Origin: an uncultured Eubacterium sp.
GTDB lineage: Bacteria > Bacillota > Clostridia > Lachnospirales > Lachnospiraceae
Reading direction: 5' to 3'
DNA: 47,014 nucleotides
NCBI GenBank assembly: GCA_934316845.1
Contig: CAKRDZ010000023.1
Location: forward strand, 1 to 47,014
The notes under the pieces are model-generated. The model did not search any database. It was not told the DNA's origin and saw nothing but the letters and a program-made list of their open reading frames with translations. The position numbers were made by a program, and so were the translations under genes. This document shows, in pieces, positions 26,987 through 34,501 of the stretch (position 1 is its first letter; each line of letters begins with the position of its first letter).

Positions 26987-27865
26987 CTATACATTTCCAA
27001 GATTAGCGAAGATTGGTACCACAATCAATATCAGCACACCCACAAACATAATACACATCGGCAACATCAATTTGCTTTCTGCTGCCTCTCCCTGTTGCTT
27101 TACATGCTGTCTCCTCGTTTTCCATACTTCACTGCTCTGCTCCGTGAGCATACGTACCAGTTCCGCATTTCCCTTTAGCATCCCCTGTACAATTGTTGCC
27201 GAAAACTTTTTGATTTCCGACAGTACGCATCGGTTTCCAAACATTCGAAATGCTTCCACTTCCGGAACACCATTTTTCATTTCCTCTAAAGTGCGACGCA
27301 TCTCCTGATACATTGCCGTATCTCCTGTTTTTGAAACATATTCCCAAGCATCGCGCATAATCATTCCGGCATTGGTCAACAATGCTAATTTGGAAACTAC
27401 GTCTGAAAAATCCGAGATCATTTCATCAGATCTTTTTTTGATCTTATCATTTATCTGATTGCCAAAATAGTAATATGCCAATCCTGCAAACATAAGCATC
27501 ACCAGCAATGCCCCCAGTTCCCCGGTAACACCATATAGGATAAAAGCAGTCACGGCTAATGTGGCAGCGTACGTAATCTTCTGCGCATAGATTACCCGAA
27601 GATAAAAATCTGCATATCTCTTTTCATAAAAGATACTGATCTGTTGTTTTAAATCACGGTGTTTTGGTTTTTTATAGGAATAATGAATCAATTCCAACAA
27701 CCCATAACCAAAGCAGTACAATTCCTTCAGCGGATATTCTTTTTCATCAAGTCTTTGGAACAATCCTGCGTATTTGCTGCTTAACCCAAAGACAATAAGC
27801 CATATCAGCAACAGTACACTGCCTATTGACATAATTACAATCTGTGTCATTGATAATCCAAGCAT
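26987..27865 (-). CDS. tadC: Tad pilus membrane platform protein TadC
   Basis: The 292-residue protein is a T2SSF/GspF-type platform subunit. It has an N-terminal hydrophobic helix, a charged cytoplasmic part, two helices around 93-130, a cytoplasmic helical domain (SDEMISDFSDVVSKLALLTNAGM typical of the family) and a C-terminal helix (LPMCIMFVGVLILIVVPIF). TadC pairs with TadB in the inner platform that the TadA ATPase turns or drives. AGGAGG stands 7 nt before the ATG. It is 11 bp downstream of tadB. Confidence 0.9.
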   Translation of the reverse strand: MLGLSMTQIVIMSIGSVLLLIWLIVFGLSSKYAGLFQRLDEKEYPLKELYCFGYGLLELIHYSYKKPKHRDLKQQISIFYEKRYADFYLRVIYAQKITYAATLAVTAFILYGVTGELGALLVMLMFAGLAYYYFGNQINDKIKKRSDEMISDFSDVVSKLALLTNAGMIMRDAWEYVSKTGDTAMYQEMRRTLEEMKNGVPEVEAFRMFGNRCVLSEIKKFSATIVQGMLKGNAELVRMLTEQSSEVWKTRRQHVKQQGEAAESKLMLPMCIMFVGVLILIVVPIFANLGNV

Positions 27866-27876
27866 CTTTTCTCCTC

Positions 27877-28731
27877 CTAAAGTTTAATATCCAATACACT
27901 CTTTCCAACAAAGTAAGCGATAACAAATAGTACAATGGCAATTGTCGTCGCTATGATTCCTGCCGGCGTAGCAAAATTCGCCGCAAATTCCGGACTCATG
28001 AGTTTTATAACAGCTACAAGAAAAACCGGTATTACGATCATGATCTTCTGCTGTAAACTGTTGTTTGCTGCCATTGTCTTTATTTCCCCTTCAATTTCCA
28101 TCTTTTCACTGATGATCAGATGGGTATTATTGATAACGTCTCTCAAATTACCGCCCTGCCGATAACATATTTCAAAAACATTGGCAAAACTTTCGATATC
28201 ATCCACATCACTGCGTCTTCCAAAATCCTGGATCAGACTTTCAATTGGAATATTGTTGTATGTTCCTGTTAAAATCACATTCAATTCATGTAAGATATCC
28301 GCATCGGCATCGTACTGCACCTGCAGATCTTGGGCAACACTCTGAAACGAATCCATTACATTTTTGCCTGAATTCAAGGAAGTTGCCAGGGAATCTAACA
28401 TGTCTCGGAATTGAATTTTCAGACTTTTCTGCCGCTTTTCTCTTAATGAATTTGTGATAACGGGCATTGCCAGTTTTAACGCCGCCAAGCCAACCCCAAC
28501 ACAGATAACGACATTTAAAATATATGTCAGTCTGGTTGGATTTCCATATTGATCAGTGCCCAGACCGCCATAAAACAGGTATCCTGCCAAAGCCCCGACT
28601 ACAAATACGAGCACTGTATATAGCAGCCGCTCTGTTACTGACATTTTATAAACGTGGTAGTTCGTAACTTTCATCTGGGTTGCTGACATATAATATGCAG
28701 GTTCTTTTTCCTTTTTCTTAAACATTTTCAT
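27877..28731 (-). CDS. tadB: Tad pilus membrane platform protein TadB
   Basis: A 284-residue T2SSF-domain protein, counted from the ATG at 28731, which shares a base with the TGA stop of tadA (TGATG junction) and has AAGGAGAG upstream. Two N-terminal helices, a cytoplasmic domain with FRDMLDSLATSLNSGKNVMDSF and ICYRQGGNLRDVINN, and two C-terminal helices are visible. These phrases are typical for TadB. The stop-start overlap with tadA indicates coupled translation of the ATPase and platform subunits. Confidence 0.92.
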   Translation of the reverse strand: MKMFKKKEKEPAYYMSATQMKVTNYHVYKMSVTERLLYTVLVFVVGALAGYLFYGGLGTDQYGNPTRLTYILNVVICVGVGLAALKLAMPVITNSLREKRQKSLKIQFRDMLDSLATSLNSGKNVMDSFQSVAQDLQVQYDADADILHELNVILTGTYNNIPIESLIQDFGRRSDVDDIESFANVFEICYRQGGNLRDVINNTHLIISEKMEIEGEIKTMAANNSLQQKIMIVIPVFLVAVIKLMSPEFAANFATPAGIIATTIAIVLFVIAYFVGKSVLDIKL

Positions 28732-29966
28732 CACCACTCTCCTTGATATCCCATTAATTTCAACTTGAAGTCATTTTGCAATTTTCCTACCCTTTTCAAG
28801 TGTCCGGACACATGCTGTATAGAAGAATTTTCATCTTCAACAAACTGATATAACGGATTCAATATGATCTGTCCATCACGATAGCCTACAACTTCTGTTA
28901 TTTCCATGGTCTTTCTCGATTTATCACGTAATCTTGATAAATGAATGATAATATCAATTGCAGATGCTATCTGTTGTCTGATTGCCTCCAATGGGAGTCC
29001 TTCTGCCCCTTGCAGCACCATTGTTTCCAGACGGCTGAGCATATCCTTTGTTGAATTGGCATGACCGGTAGACAAACTGCCATCGTGACCGGTATTCATC
29101 GCCTGAAGCATGTCCAAAGCCTCTCCTCCACGAACCTCTCCTACAACAATACGTTCTGGTCGCATACGCAGTGAGGATTTGATCAGATCACGGATATTAA
29201 CCTCTCCTGCTCCGGATGAGTTTGCATTACGGGTCTCCATACTAACTAGGTTATCTATTCCCGTTATCTGTAGTTCTGCGGAATCCTCAATTGTAATAAT
29301 TCTTTCATCTTTTGGTATATAATTGGATAACGCATTCAAAAATGTTGTTTTTCCGGAACCCGTACCTCCACTGATAAAAATATTAAATTTTGCACGTACT
29401 AAAAGTTCCAGTTTTGCCGCAATTTCTCTTGTAATCGAACCATAACGAATCAGCATATCAATTGTCATAGGCGTTTTAGAAAACTTACGGATAGTTACCG
29501 TCGGACCACACAACGCAATCGGCGGAAGCACGACATTTACACGGGAGCCATCCGGCAGACGCGTATCTACAATAGGATTTGCCTGATTGACTTCTCGACC
29601 GGCCATACCTACAATACGCTGTATCACATCCTCTAACCGTCTCTCACTTTCGAAGTGCTCCTGTAAACGAATCAGTTTACCTGATTTTTCTATAAAGATA
29701 TTCTGCGGTCCGTTAATCATAACTTCCGTGATATCATCATCGCTCATAATCGTATCCAATATCCCAAAACCACGGATGGAACTGTAAACCTGGTTTACAA
29801 TTTTAACCTTTTGGTCAATTGATAAAAACTGGCCTGCGAATTGCTGCTGCACTAATTCTCCAATTTTTTCTTCCAACTGCTCATCTGACAATTCATTCAG
29901 GTTAAAATTGTCAAAGATAAAACTTTTAAGGTAGTTTACAATATCCTCGCTGCTGAACTGGCTCAT
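28731..29966 (-). CDS. tadA: Tad pilus assembly ATPase TadA/CpaF
   Basis: This secretion ATPase of 411 residues has Walker A GGTGSGKTT (200-208), RMRPERIVVGEVRGGEALD with the Asp-box/Walker B region near 270-290, and a histidine box MNTGHDGSLSTGHANS. These are hallmarks of CpaF/TadA, the hexameric motor that powers Flp pilus assembly and retraction. It acts in the cytoplasm on the TadB/TadC platform. The ATG at 29966 has GAGG upstream. It lies 16 bp after the TadZ gene. No change in catalytic motifs was seen. Confidence 0.95.
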   Translation of the reverse strand: MSQFSSEDIVNYLKSFIFDNFNLNELSDEQLEEKIGELVQQQFAGQFLSIDQKVKIVNQVYSSIRGFGILDTIMSDDDITEVMINGPQNIFIEKSGKLIRLQEHFESERRLEDVIQRIVGMAGREVNQANPIVDTRLPDGSRVNVVLPPIALCGPTVTIRKFSKTPMTIDMLIRYGSITREIAAKLELLVRAKFNIFISGGTGSGKTTFLNALSNYIPKDERIITIEDSAELQITGIDNLVSMETRNANSSGAGEVNIRDLIKSSLRMRPERIVVGEVRGGEALDMLQAMNTGHDGSLSTGHANSTKDMLSRLETMVLQGAEGLPLEAIRQQIASAIDIIIHLSRLRDKSRKTMEITEVVGYRDGQIILNPLYQFVEDENSSIQHVSGHLKRVGKLQNDFKLKLMGYQGEW

Positions 29967-29982
29967 TTTTCCTCACCTACTT

Positions 29983-31044
29983 TTAAATATTTTCAAAAAG
30001 CTGCTCTTTCGCAATCTCCTCAATAATCTGAGACTGGGTTGCACCGCCAAATCGATTGATTGCACCCAACGTCGATATTGGCTGATCAATGATTGAACAA
30101 TCGGGGCGGTTGCTCATATTGTTATAAAGCAGCTGCGCTTTTGAAAGAATACTGCAATCCTCTTCCTTTTCCATCATCTGAAATACCCCAATTGCCTTTC
30201 GTGCCTTTTCATTCGCAGTTGCACTGCCATCGCTAAGGCAAATTATTTTTGCTGCATAACGCGAAATCAACAATTTAAAACTGTCACGCATTACAAAATT
30301 AGTGTCTACCACAATATACTCATAGTCTTTGGTAAATAAATAATCTTCAAATATTGTCTTTAAATTATCCTCTGTCATAGAAAAAATATCATATGGATTA
30401 CGACAGCTGTCAAAGAAATTCACACCACTCTTGTCTACCTCAAGATACATTTCCAGTTTCATCGACACATTTGCCTTTTTACTCTTCACTGTGAAAAGTA
30501 CATCGCTCATCGTGTATTTACCATCTGCCATAAAATTCATCCAGACTGAGCCAAGTTCTTCCAAATTTAAGTAAAACACCTTTTTTCCTTCTCTTGCTTT
30601 TTGTAACGCAAACGCACAAGCAGCTGTTGTACAGCCCGTTCCTCCTTTTGGTGATGTGAATACTATTACATTTCCAATATCTTTTTTGCCTTCAAGTCGA
30701 TAGTTATTGGATTCCTTTTCAGAGAATACTTCCAAAATCCCTTTATACAAGTCACTGATCTTTTGATATTTGCAAATTGCTTTCTGTCCATTGCACTCTG
30801 CAACCCCATAAGTTTCTACCAAATATGCAAAGGAGACTTCTGATGGCAATTTACTAAAATCAATGTGGATTCCCTCTTTTCCAAGAACAACTGCATTTCG
30901 GTTGTGGCGCAAATATTCTGCCAAATATCTGGCATCCGTAAACGCAGACACCTCAACCCGATCCGACAATCTTTCATTCATTGCCGAAACTACTTTGTTT
31001 AGGTAATTGGAATCATCATCTAAAAAAGCTACCTTTATACGCAT
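29983..31044 (-). CDS. tadZ: TadZ/CpaE-like atypical ParA-family protein
   Basis: The 353-residue product is taken from the ATG at 31044 (AAGGGG upstream); an in-frame ATG at 31071 has no site. The N-terminal third has a receiver-like fold (VAFLDDDSNY) but no clear phospho-acceptor Asp. The rest is a MinD/ParA-like domain with a deviant Walker A, KGGTGCTT (133-140), where the second Lys is Cys138. TadZ proteins with such atypical ATPase sites are known and mark the cell site where the Tad machine is built. It is the first gene after the promoter at 31096-31124. Confidence 0.88.
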   Translation of the reverse strand: MRIKVAFLDDDSNYLNKVVSAMNERLSDRVEVSAFTDARYLAEYLRHNRNAVVLGKEGIHIDFSKLPSEVSFAYLVETYGVAECNGQKAICKYQKISDLYKGILEVFSEKESNNYRLEGKKDIGNVIVFTSPKGGTGCTTAACAFALQKAREGKKVFYLNLEELGSVWMNFMADGKYTMSDVLFTVKSKKANVSMKLEMYLEVDKSGVNFFDSCRNPYDIFSMTEDNLKTIFEDYLFTKDYEYIVVDTNFVMRDSFKLLISRYAAKIICLSDGSATANEKARKAIGVFQMMEKEEDCSILSKAQLLYNNMSNRPDCSIIDQPISTLGAINRFGGATQSQIIEEIAKEQLFENI

Positions 31045-31091
31045 TTTTATCCCCTTTCTGCTAAAATTCATTGTTTTTTGACATTTACTTC

Positions 31092-31113
31092 CTACATTTT
31101 ACTAAAAATGTAG
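31092..31113. promoter_or_regulatory. Perfect 9-bp inverted repeat over the tad promoter
   Basis: CTACATTTT-ACTA-AAAATGTAG at 31092-31113 is a perfect inverted repeat. It covers the -10 box and most of the spacer of the tad promoter (31096-31124). A protein bound here would block RNA polymerase. The divergent XRE gene at 31245 is the natural candidate, though no test is possible from sequence alone. Confidence 0.7.
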
Positions 31114-31124
31114 TTTTTTGTCAA
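31096..31124 (-). promoter_or_regulatory. Sigma-A promoter of the tad/kinase run
   Basis: On the minus strand TTGACA (31119-31124), a 17-bp spacer and TAAAAT (31096-31101) form a near-consensus promoter about 50 bp before the tadZ start. It is the only strong promoter I found for the whole 31-kb run. Confidence 0.8.
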
Positions 31125-31158
31125 CTCTATTGAGTCTCTTATGTTCCTCTATGGAATG

Positions 31159-31187
31159 TGTACAAAATGCGCGCTTTTGGATATACT
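31159..31187 (+). promoter_or_regulatory. Likely promoter of the XRE regulator gene
   Basis: TGTACA (31159-31164), 17 bp, TATACT (31182-31187), ending about 55 bp before the ATG at 31245. The -35 matches four of six bases. It is divergent from the tad promoter, only some 35 bp away. Confidence 0.6.
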
Positions 31188-31244
31188 ATATAAGATAGAA
31201 GACGAGTTTCAACACTTTTACAAACAAGTTGGAGGAATTGCCAT

Positions 31245-31616
31245 ATGGTTAAAGATGAACTCAACATAAGGGTGGGGGCTCGTATACGTAAAATCCGCGA
31301 GAATATGGGATACACTAGAGAACAATTTAGTGCTCTTTGTGATATATCAGACAGTTTTTTAAGCGATATAGAACGTGGGAATAAGAGCCTGACCACAAAG
31401 ACATTAACGAAAATCTGCACTTCCACAAATGCTTCTGCAGATTTTATTGTACTTGGAAAGTCCGATTTTTCCGAGTCTTCGGGAGATGACAAAATACCGG
31501 AAGAACTTGATAAAATTTCCTTTTATTTACAATCAATGTCAGATAGTCAGACCGCACATATGATGGCCATTCTACGGGAATACTATCTCGCGATCAACGA
31601 AAAACAAGCGGATTAA
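31245..31616 (+). CDS. XRE-family transcriptional regulator
   Basis: The 123-residue protein has an N-terminal Cro/C1-type helix-turn-helix (residues about 8-65: IRKIRENMGYTREQFSALCDI then SFLSDIERGNKSLT). A short C-terminal helical region follows. GGAGG at 31231-31235 stands 9 nt before the ATG. It is divergent from the tad run and close to the inverted repeat that covers the tad promoter, so it is the best candidate for local repression or activation and may control itself too. A terminator follows at 31657-31707. No sensor domain was recognised. Confidence 0.87.
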   Translation: MVKDELNIRVGARIRKIRENMGYTREQFSALCDISDSFLSDIERGNKSLTTKTLTKICTSTNASADFIVLGKSDFSESSGDDKIPEELDKISFYLQSMSDSQTAHMMAILREYYLAINEKQAD

Positions 31617-31656
31617 CAACACGTCAATCGTTCTTAGCAGAACACCAAACTACACA

Positions 31657-31707
31657 AAAGAAAGAGACAGGTCTGTTCACTAAATGTTCCTGTCTCTTTC
31701 TTTTTTT
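31657..31707 (+). terminator. Rho-independent terminator after the XRE gene
   Basis: A 15-bp perfect stem (AAAGAAAGAGACAGG at 31657-31671, complement at 31689-31703) with a 17-nt loop and a T-tract on the plus strand lies 40 bp after the stop codon. Confidence 0.92.
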
Positions 31708-31848
31708 ATAAAAAATCTTTCTATTCAGACCCTGGTATCTACACGCCTTAGTCGCTAAACATTGTAACATTTTGTTGGATTTTGGCATAGTTTTTTTAAA
31801 AAAACGGTCATGAACGGTGTATATTTTGATATAAACGTAAAAAATTGT

Positions 31849-31877
31849 TTTACTTTTTCCGGTAAATTTGCTACAAT
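31849..31877 (+). promoter_or_regulatory. Likely promoter of the LytTR regulator and sensor pair
   Basis: TTTACT (31849-31854), 17 bp, TACAAT (31872-31877), 36 bp before the ATG at 31914. Upstream are two ACGGT copies exactly 10 bp apart (31804 and 31814), which could be part of a regulator site, but they do not match the usual LytTR spacing well. Confidence 0.5.
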
Positions 31878-31913
31878 ATCTGGTAATATCATTGAGCAAA
31901 GCGGGGTAACGTT

Positions 31914-32636
31914 ATGATAACACGAACAATTTTCATTTTGGAAGATGATAGGGTGCAGCGGAAACATTTGCAAAAGTGGATGGAAGAATATGGAATTCAG
32001 CGAAATGTCTCGCTGCAGATCGTGTCGGCTTCTTCGGTTGCGGACGCGAAAGAGGTGATCCAGGCGCATCCGAAGATTTTTGCCTTTTTCCTTGACATCT
32101 CGCTAAAGAAAAGCACGGAAGACGAGGGTGGTCTGGAATTCAGCCGGTATCTGCACAGCATTCCCGCCTACCGCAGCACACCGATCCTCTATGTTACCTC
32201 TTATGCTGACCATATGGCGGACGCTTTGAATACGTTTCACTGCTTTGCCTTTCTGCTAAAGCCTTACGACAGAGAAACGCTCTTTGCCCAGCTGGATGAT
32301 CTGGCGGACTCCTATATTGGGCGGCTGTATGTCCGCGATCCGGATGGGATCTATCATACCATTTCTCTCGATCAGATCATTTATGTGCGCTCTGAGGGGC
32401 GGTATCTGCATTATGTGACCGCGGAAGATGAGATCCGGTCGCGCCAGTTTTCGATGGCGGAACTGCTGCAAAAGCTGCCGGCGCATTTTGTAAGGTGCCA
32501 CAAGTCCTATATTATCAATACGGAAAAGTCGAAAAATTATGATTTTACAAACCGCTATGCGGAGCTTGAAGGAACCGCAGAACATATCCCGATAAGCCGC
32601 GCCATCAAAAGCAAAGATTATTTTCACAAAAAATAA
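31914..32636 (+). CDS. LytTR-family response regulator (AgrA/ComE-like)
   Basis: The 240-residue protein has a receiver domain (acidic D11 and D12, phospho-acceptor D61 in FFLDISL, conserved Lys in LLKPYD) and a C-terminal LytTR DNA-binding domain from about 137 (IIYVRSEGRYLHYVT, FVRCHKSYIIN). It resembles AgrA/ComE regulators that answer peptide signals. The partner sensor begins 15 bp after its stop. LytTR regulators bind direct repeats upstream of their targets; the target here is unknown. Codon third positions look more G/C-rich than in the tad run. Confidence 0.92.
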   Translation: MITRTIFILEDDRVQRKHLQKWMEEYGIQRNVSLQIVSASSVADAKEVIQAHPKIFAFFLDISLKKSTEDEGGLEFSRYLHSIPAYRSTPILYVTSYADHMADALNTFHCFAFLLKPYDRETLFAQLDDLADSYIGRLYVRDPDGIYHTISLDQIIYVRSEGRYLHYVTAEDEIRSRQFSMAELLQKLPAHFVRCHKSYIINTEKSKNYDFTNRYAELEGTAEHIPISRAIKSKDYFHKK

Positions 32637-32651
32637 ACCGGAGGAACCACG

Positions 32652-33938
32652 ATGAATTTTGCTCTATCCATACTGTCATCCCTTTATCAGCAGACAATCC
32701 TTTTTATCTGCTGCCTTTTTCTGCTACAGCTGCCACGCAGCAAGTGGCTTTGCCGGCGCACGCTGCTTCTTTTTTTTGTCTCCTGGATCCCGATGGTTCT
32801 GATCCAGCAGTTTAACAACCACTGGGTGCTGTTATCTCTCTTTTTGATGCTGACAATTTTCACCATTACGCTGCACATTATAACCGGGCGCCGTTATCTG
32901 TATTCCCTCTTATCCATCTGCGTAAGTTATCTCCTTATGCTGTTTTCCAACCTGCCAATTTTGTTTGTATGGTATTTCTTCTGGTCGCCGGAATACATCC
33001 TTCAGGCCGCCTGGCTCTCCCTTATCACCGCTGTCCTCGGCTCTGTTTTCCAGCTTGCCGCCCTTCGTTATCTGCCGGTCCGGCAGTTTTATAAAAGTCT
33101 GTGTAAGATTCCGGCCTCAGTCAGTTATTTTATCCTGTTGTTCCTTGCCATCCTCGCATTGCTTTGCAGTCTGAGCACCGAACTTACTTATGTGCCGGAA
33201 TTTATAAAGATATTTTTGATTGTTCTGCTCGGTCTGAATTCCTCGTTGATCCTGACGCACCAGATCTTGATCAACCGCCGCAATTCGATGGAACTGCACT
33301 ATTATGAGCAATATCTTCCCATTCTTGACAATTTGATCGAGAAAGTGCGGGAGACCCAGCACGGTCACAACAATACGATCCAGGCTATCCTTCATCTGAT
33401 CGATGTAGACAGCAGTAACGAACAGATTTCCCGCGAACTGGCAGATTATACGAAAGAATTTCAGAAAACACTTCTCCCGTCCGCACTTCTGCGCCTTGAC
33501 AATAAACTGCTTGCCGCTCTTTTGTATCAAAAGCACTGTCTGGCCTCTGAGCAGGGAAAGTCACTGCATTTTTCAATTGCCGATCCCACCTGCCACTGTC
33601 CGGCAACGGAATTTGAAGTGGTCGATGCCGTAGGAATCCTTGTCGATAATGCACTGGAAGCAAGCACTCCGGGTGACCGCATCTACATCTCCATCCACCG
33701 CCGCCACGACAAAGATGGCATAAAAATCGTCGTTGACAATCCGGGACAGACGGTAAACGACGATTTTCGCGAACGAATATTAAAAAAAGGATATACCACC
33801 AAGACAAAAGAGCCGGATAAACACGGACTCGGCCTTTCCATTTTACAAAATATGGTAAATAAATACGGTGGCGCTCTGCTGATCTCCAACAAAAACCACG
33901 ATGAGATCCAGCATATCTCTTTCGAATTACTGCTCTAA
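32652..33938 (+). CDS. GHKL-type sensor histidine kinase (AgrC-like)
   Basis: The 428-residue protein has six or so membrane helices over residues 1-205, a helical dimerisation part with RETQHGHNNTIQAI (H239 as likely phospho-site), and a GHKL ATPase domain with N-box DNALEAS and G-box HGLGLSI. This fits the AgrC/ComD group, which senses secreted peptides. No agrB/agrD-like gene is seen close by, so the signal may come from elsewhere. GGAGG precedes the ATG. Its 3' end overlaps the convergent gene at 33927 by 12 bp, with no terminator between them. Confidence 0.9.
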   Translation: MNFALSILSSLYQQTILFICCLFLLQLPRSKWLCRRTLLLFFVSWIPMVLIQQFNNHWVLLSLFLMLTIFTITLHIITGRRYLYSLLSICVSYLLMLFSNLPILFVWYFFWSPEYILQAAWLSLITAVLGSVFQLAALRYLPVRQFYKSLCKIPASVSYFILLFLAILALLCSLSTELTYVPEFIKIFLIVLLGLNSSLILTHQILINRRNSMELHYYEQYLPILDNLIEKVRETQHGHNNTIQAILHLIDVDSSNEQISRELADYTKEFQKTLLPSALLRLDNKLLAALLYQKHCLASEQGKSLHFSIADPTCHCPATEFEVVDAVGILVDNALEASTPGDRIYISIHRRHDKDGIKIVVDNPGQTVNDDFRERILKKGYTTKTKEPDKHGLGLSILQNMVNKYGGALLISNKNHDEIQHISFELLL

Positions 33939-34487
33939 ATACTCTCCGGTAAGCTGCATGACTCGTTCGAGGATGCCAATATTTTCCAGCGTATCTTTTC
34001 CCTCCAACGAGTGGTTTACGCCCTCCAGGCGGTGGCTGACAATGTGTGCCTGCGCACACAGGCCGAGCACCTTGTCCACTTCCGGCACCCACGGATCCGC
34101 TGTACCGCAGAAAGCGATGCCCGGCGCGGGATCTGCCAAAAATGTCTGTGCCAACGGGGTATAATAAATCTGCTTTGCCTCAAGTTTATATTTATTGGTA
34201 AAATAAGCGGCAACTGCCGTCCCAATGCTCTTTGAGATAAATGCGATCTCGTCGTACTGCTCCCACGGAACAGGCGCAAGAAATTTTTCTGCACTCTCAC
34301 AGGCTTCCATAAAGGCTTCGCGCATTTTTTCATCATTTCCGCGAATGTTACTTTTTGCCCGCTTAATCTCATAATCGACATCCAGAAATGTATCATAGCC
34401 ACATTCTTCTGCCAATTTTTTACTGTAGTATAACAACGGTTTTTCAAAACGATATCCGATTCCCGGAAAAAATACTGCTATCTTCAC
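33927..34487 (-). CDS. Small alpha/beta-hydrolase-like protein
   Basis: The 186-residue frame starts at the GTG at 34487, which has AAAGGAG 9 nt upstream; the frame remains open to a TTG at 34514, but that has no better site. The fold signs are a hydrophobic first strand KIAVFFPGIGY, a nucleophile-elbow-like ISKSIGTA, GTADPWV and a late EGVNHSLEG with the probable catalytic His. The elbow lacks the first Gly of GxSxG. It follows the hybrid kinase gene by 14 bp and is likely in its operon. No substrate can be given. Confidence 0.78.
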   Translation of the reverse strand: MKIAVFFPGIGYRFEKPLLYYSKKLAEECGYDTFLDVDYEIKRAKSNIRGNDEKMREAFMEACESAEKFLAPVPWEQYDEIAFISKSIGTAVAAYFTNKYKLEAKQIYYTPLAQTFLADPAPGIAFCGTADPWVPEVDKVLGLCAQAHIVSHRLEGVNHSLEGKDTLENIGILERVMQLTGEYLEQ

Positions 34488-34501
34488 GTCTCTTATCTCC
34501 T

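Noticed and set aside
31163..31179. Second operator-like repeat CAAAA..TTTTG before the XRE gene
   Set aside because: The arms are only five bases around GC-rich centre and do not match the perfect repeat at 31092-31113.
33385..34092. Minus-strand open frame opposite the GHKL kinase
   Set aside because: The complementary plus-strand frame has clear kinase motifs; the minus-strand product is Arg/Gly/Pro-rich low-complexity shadow.
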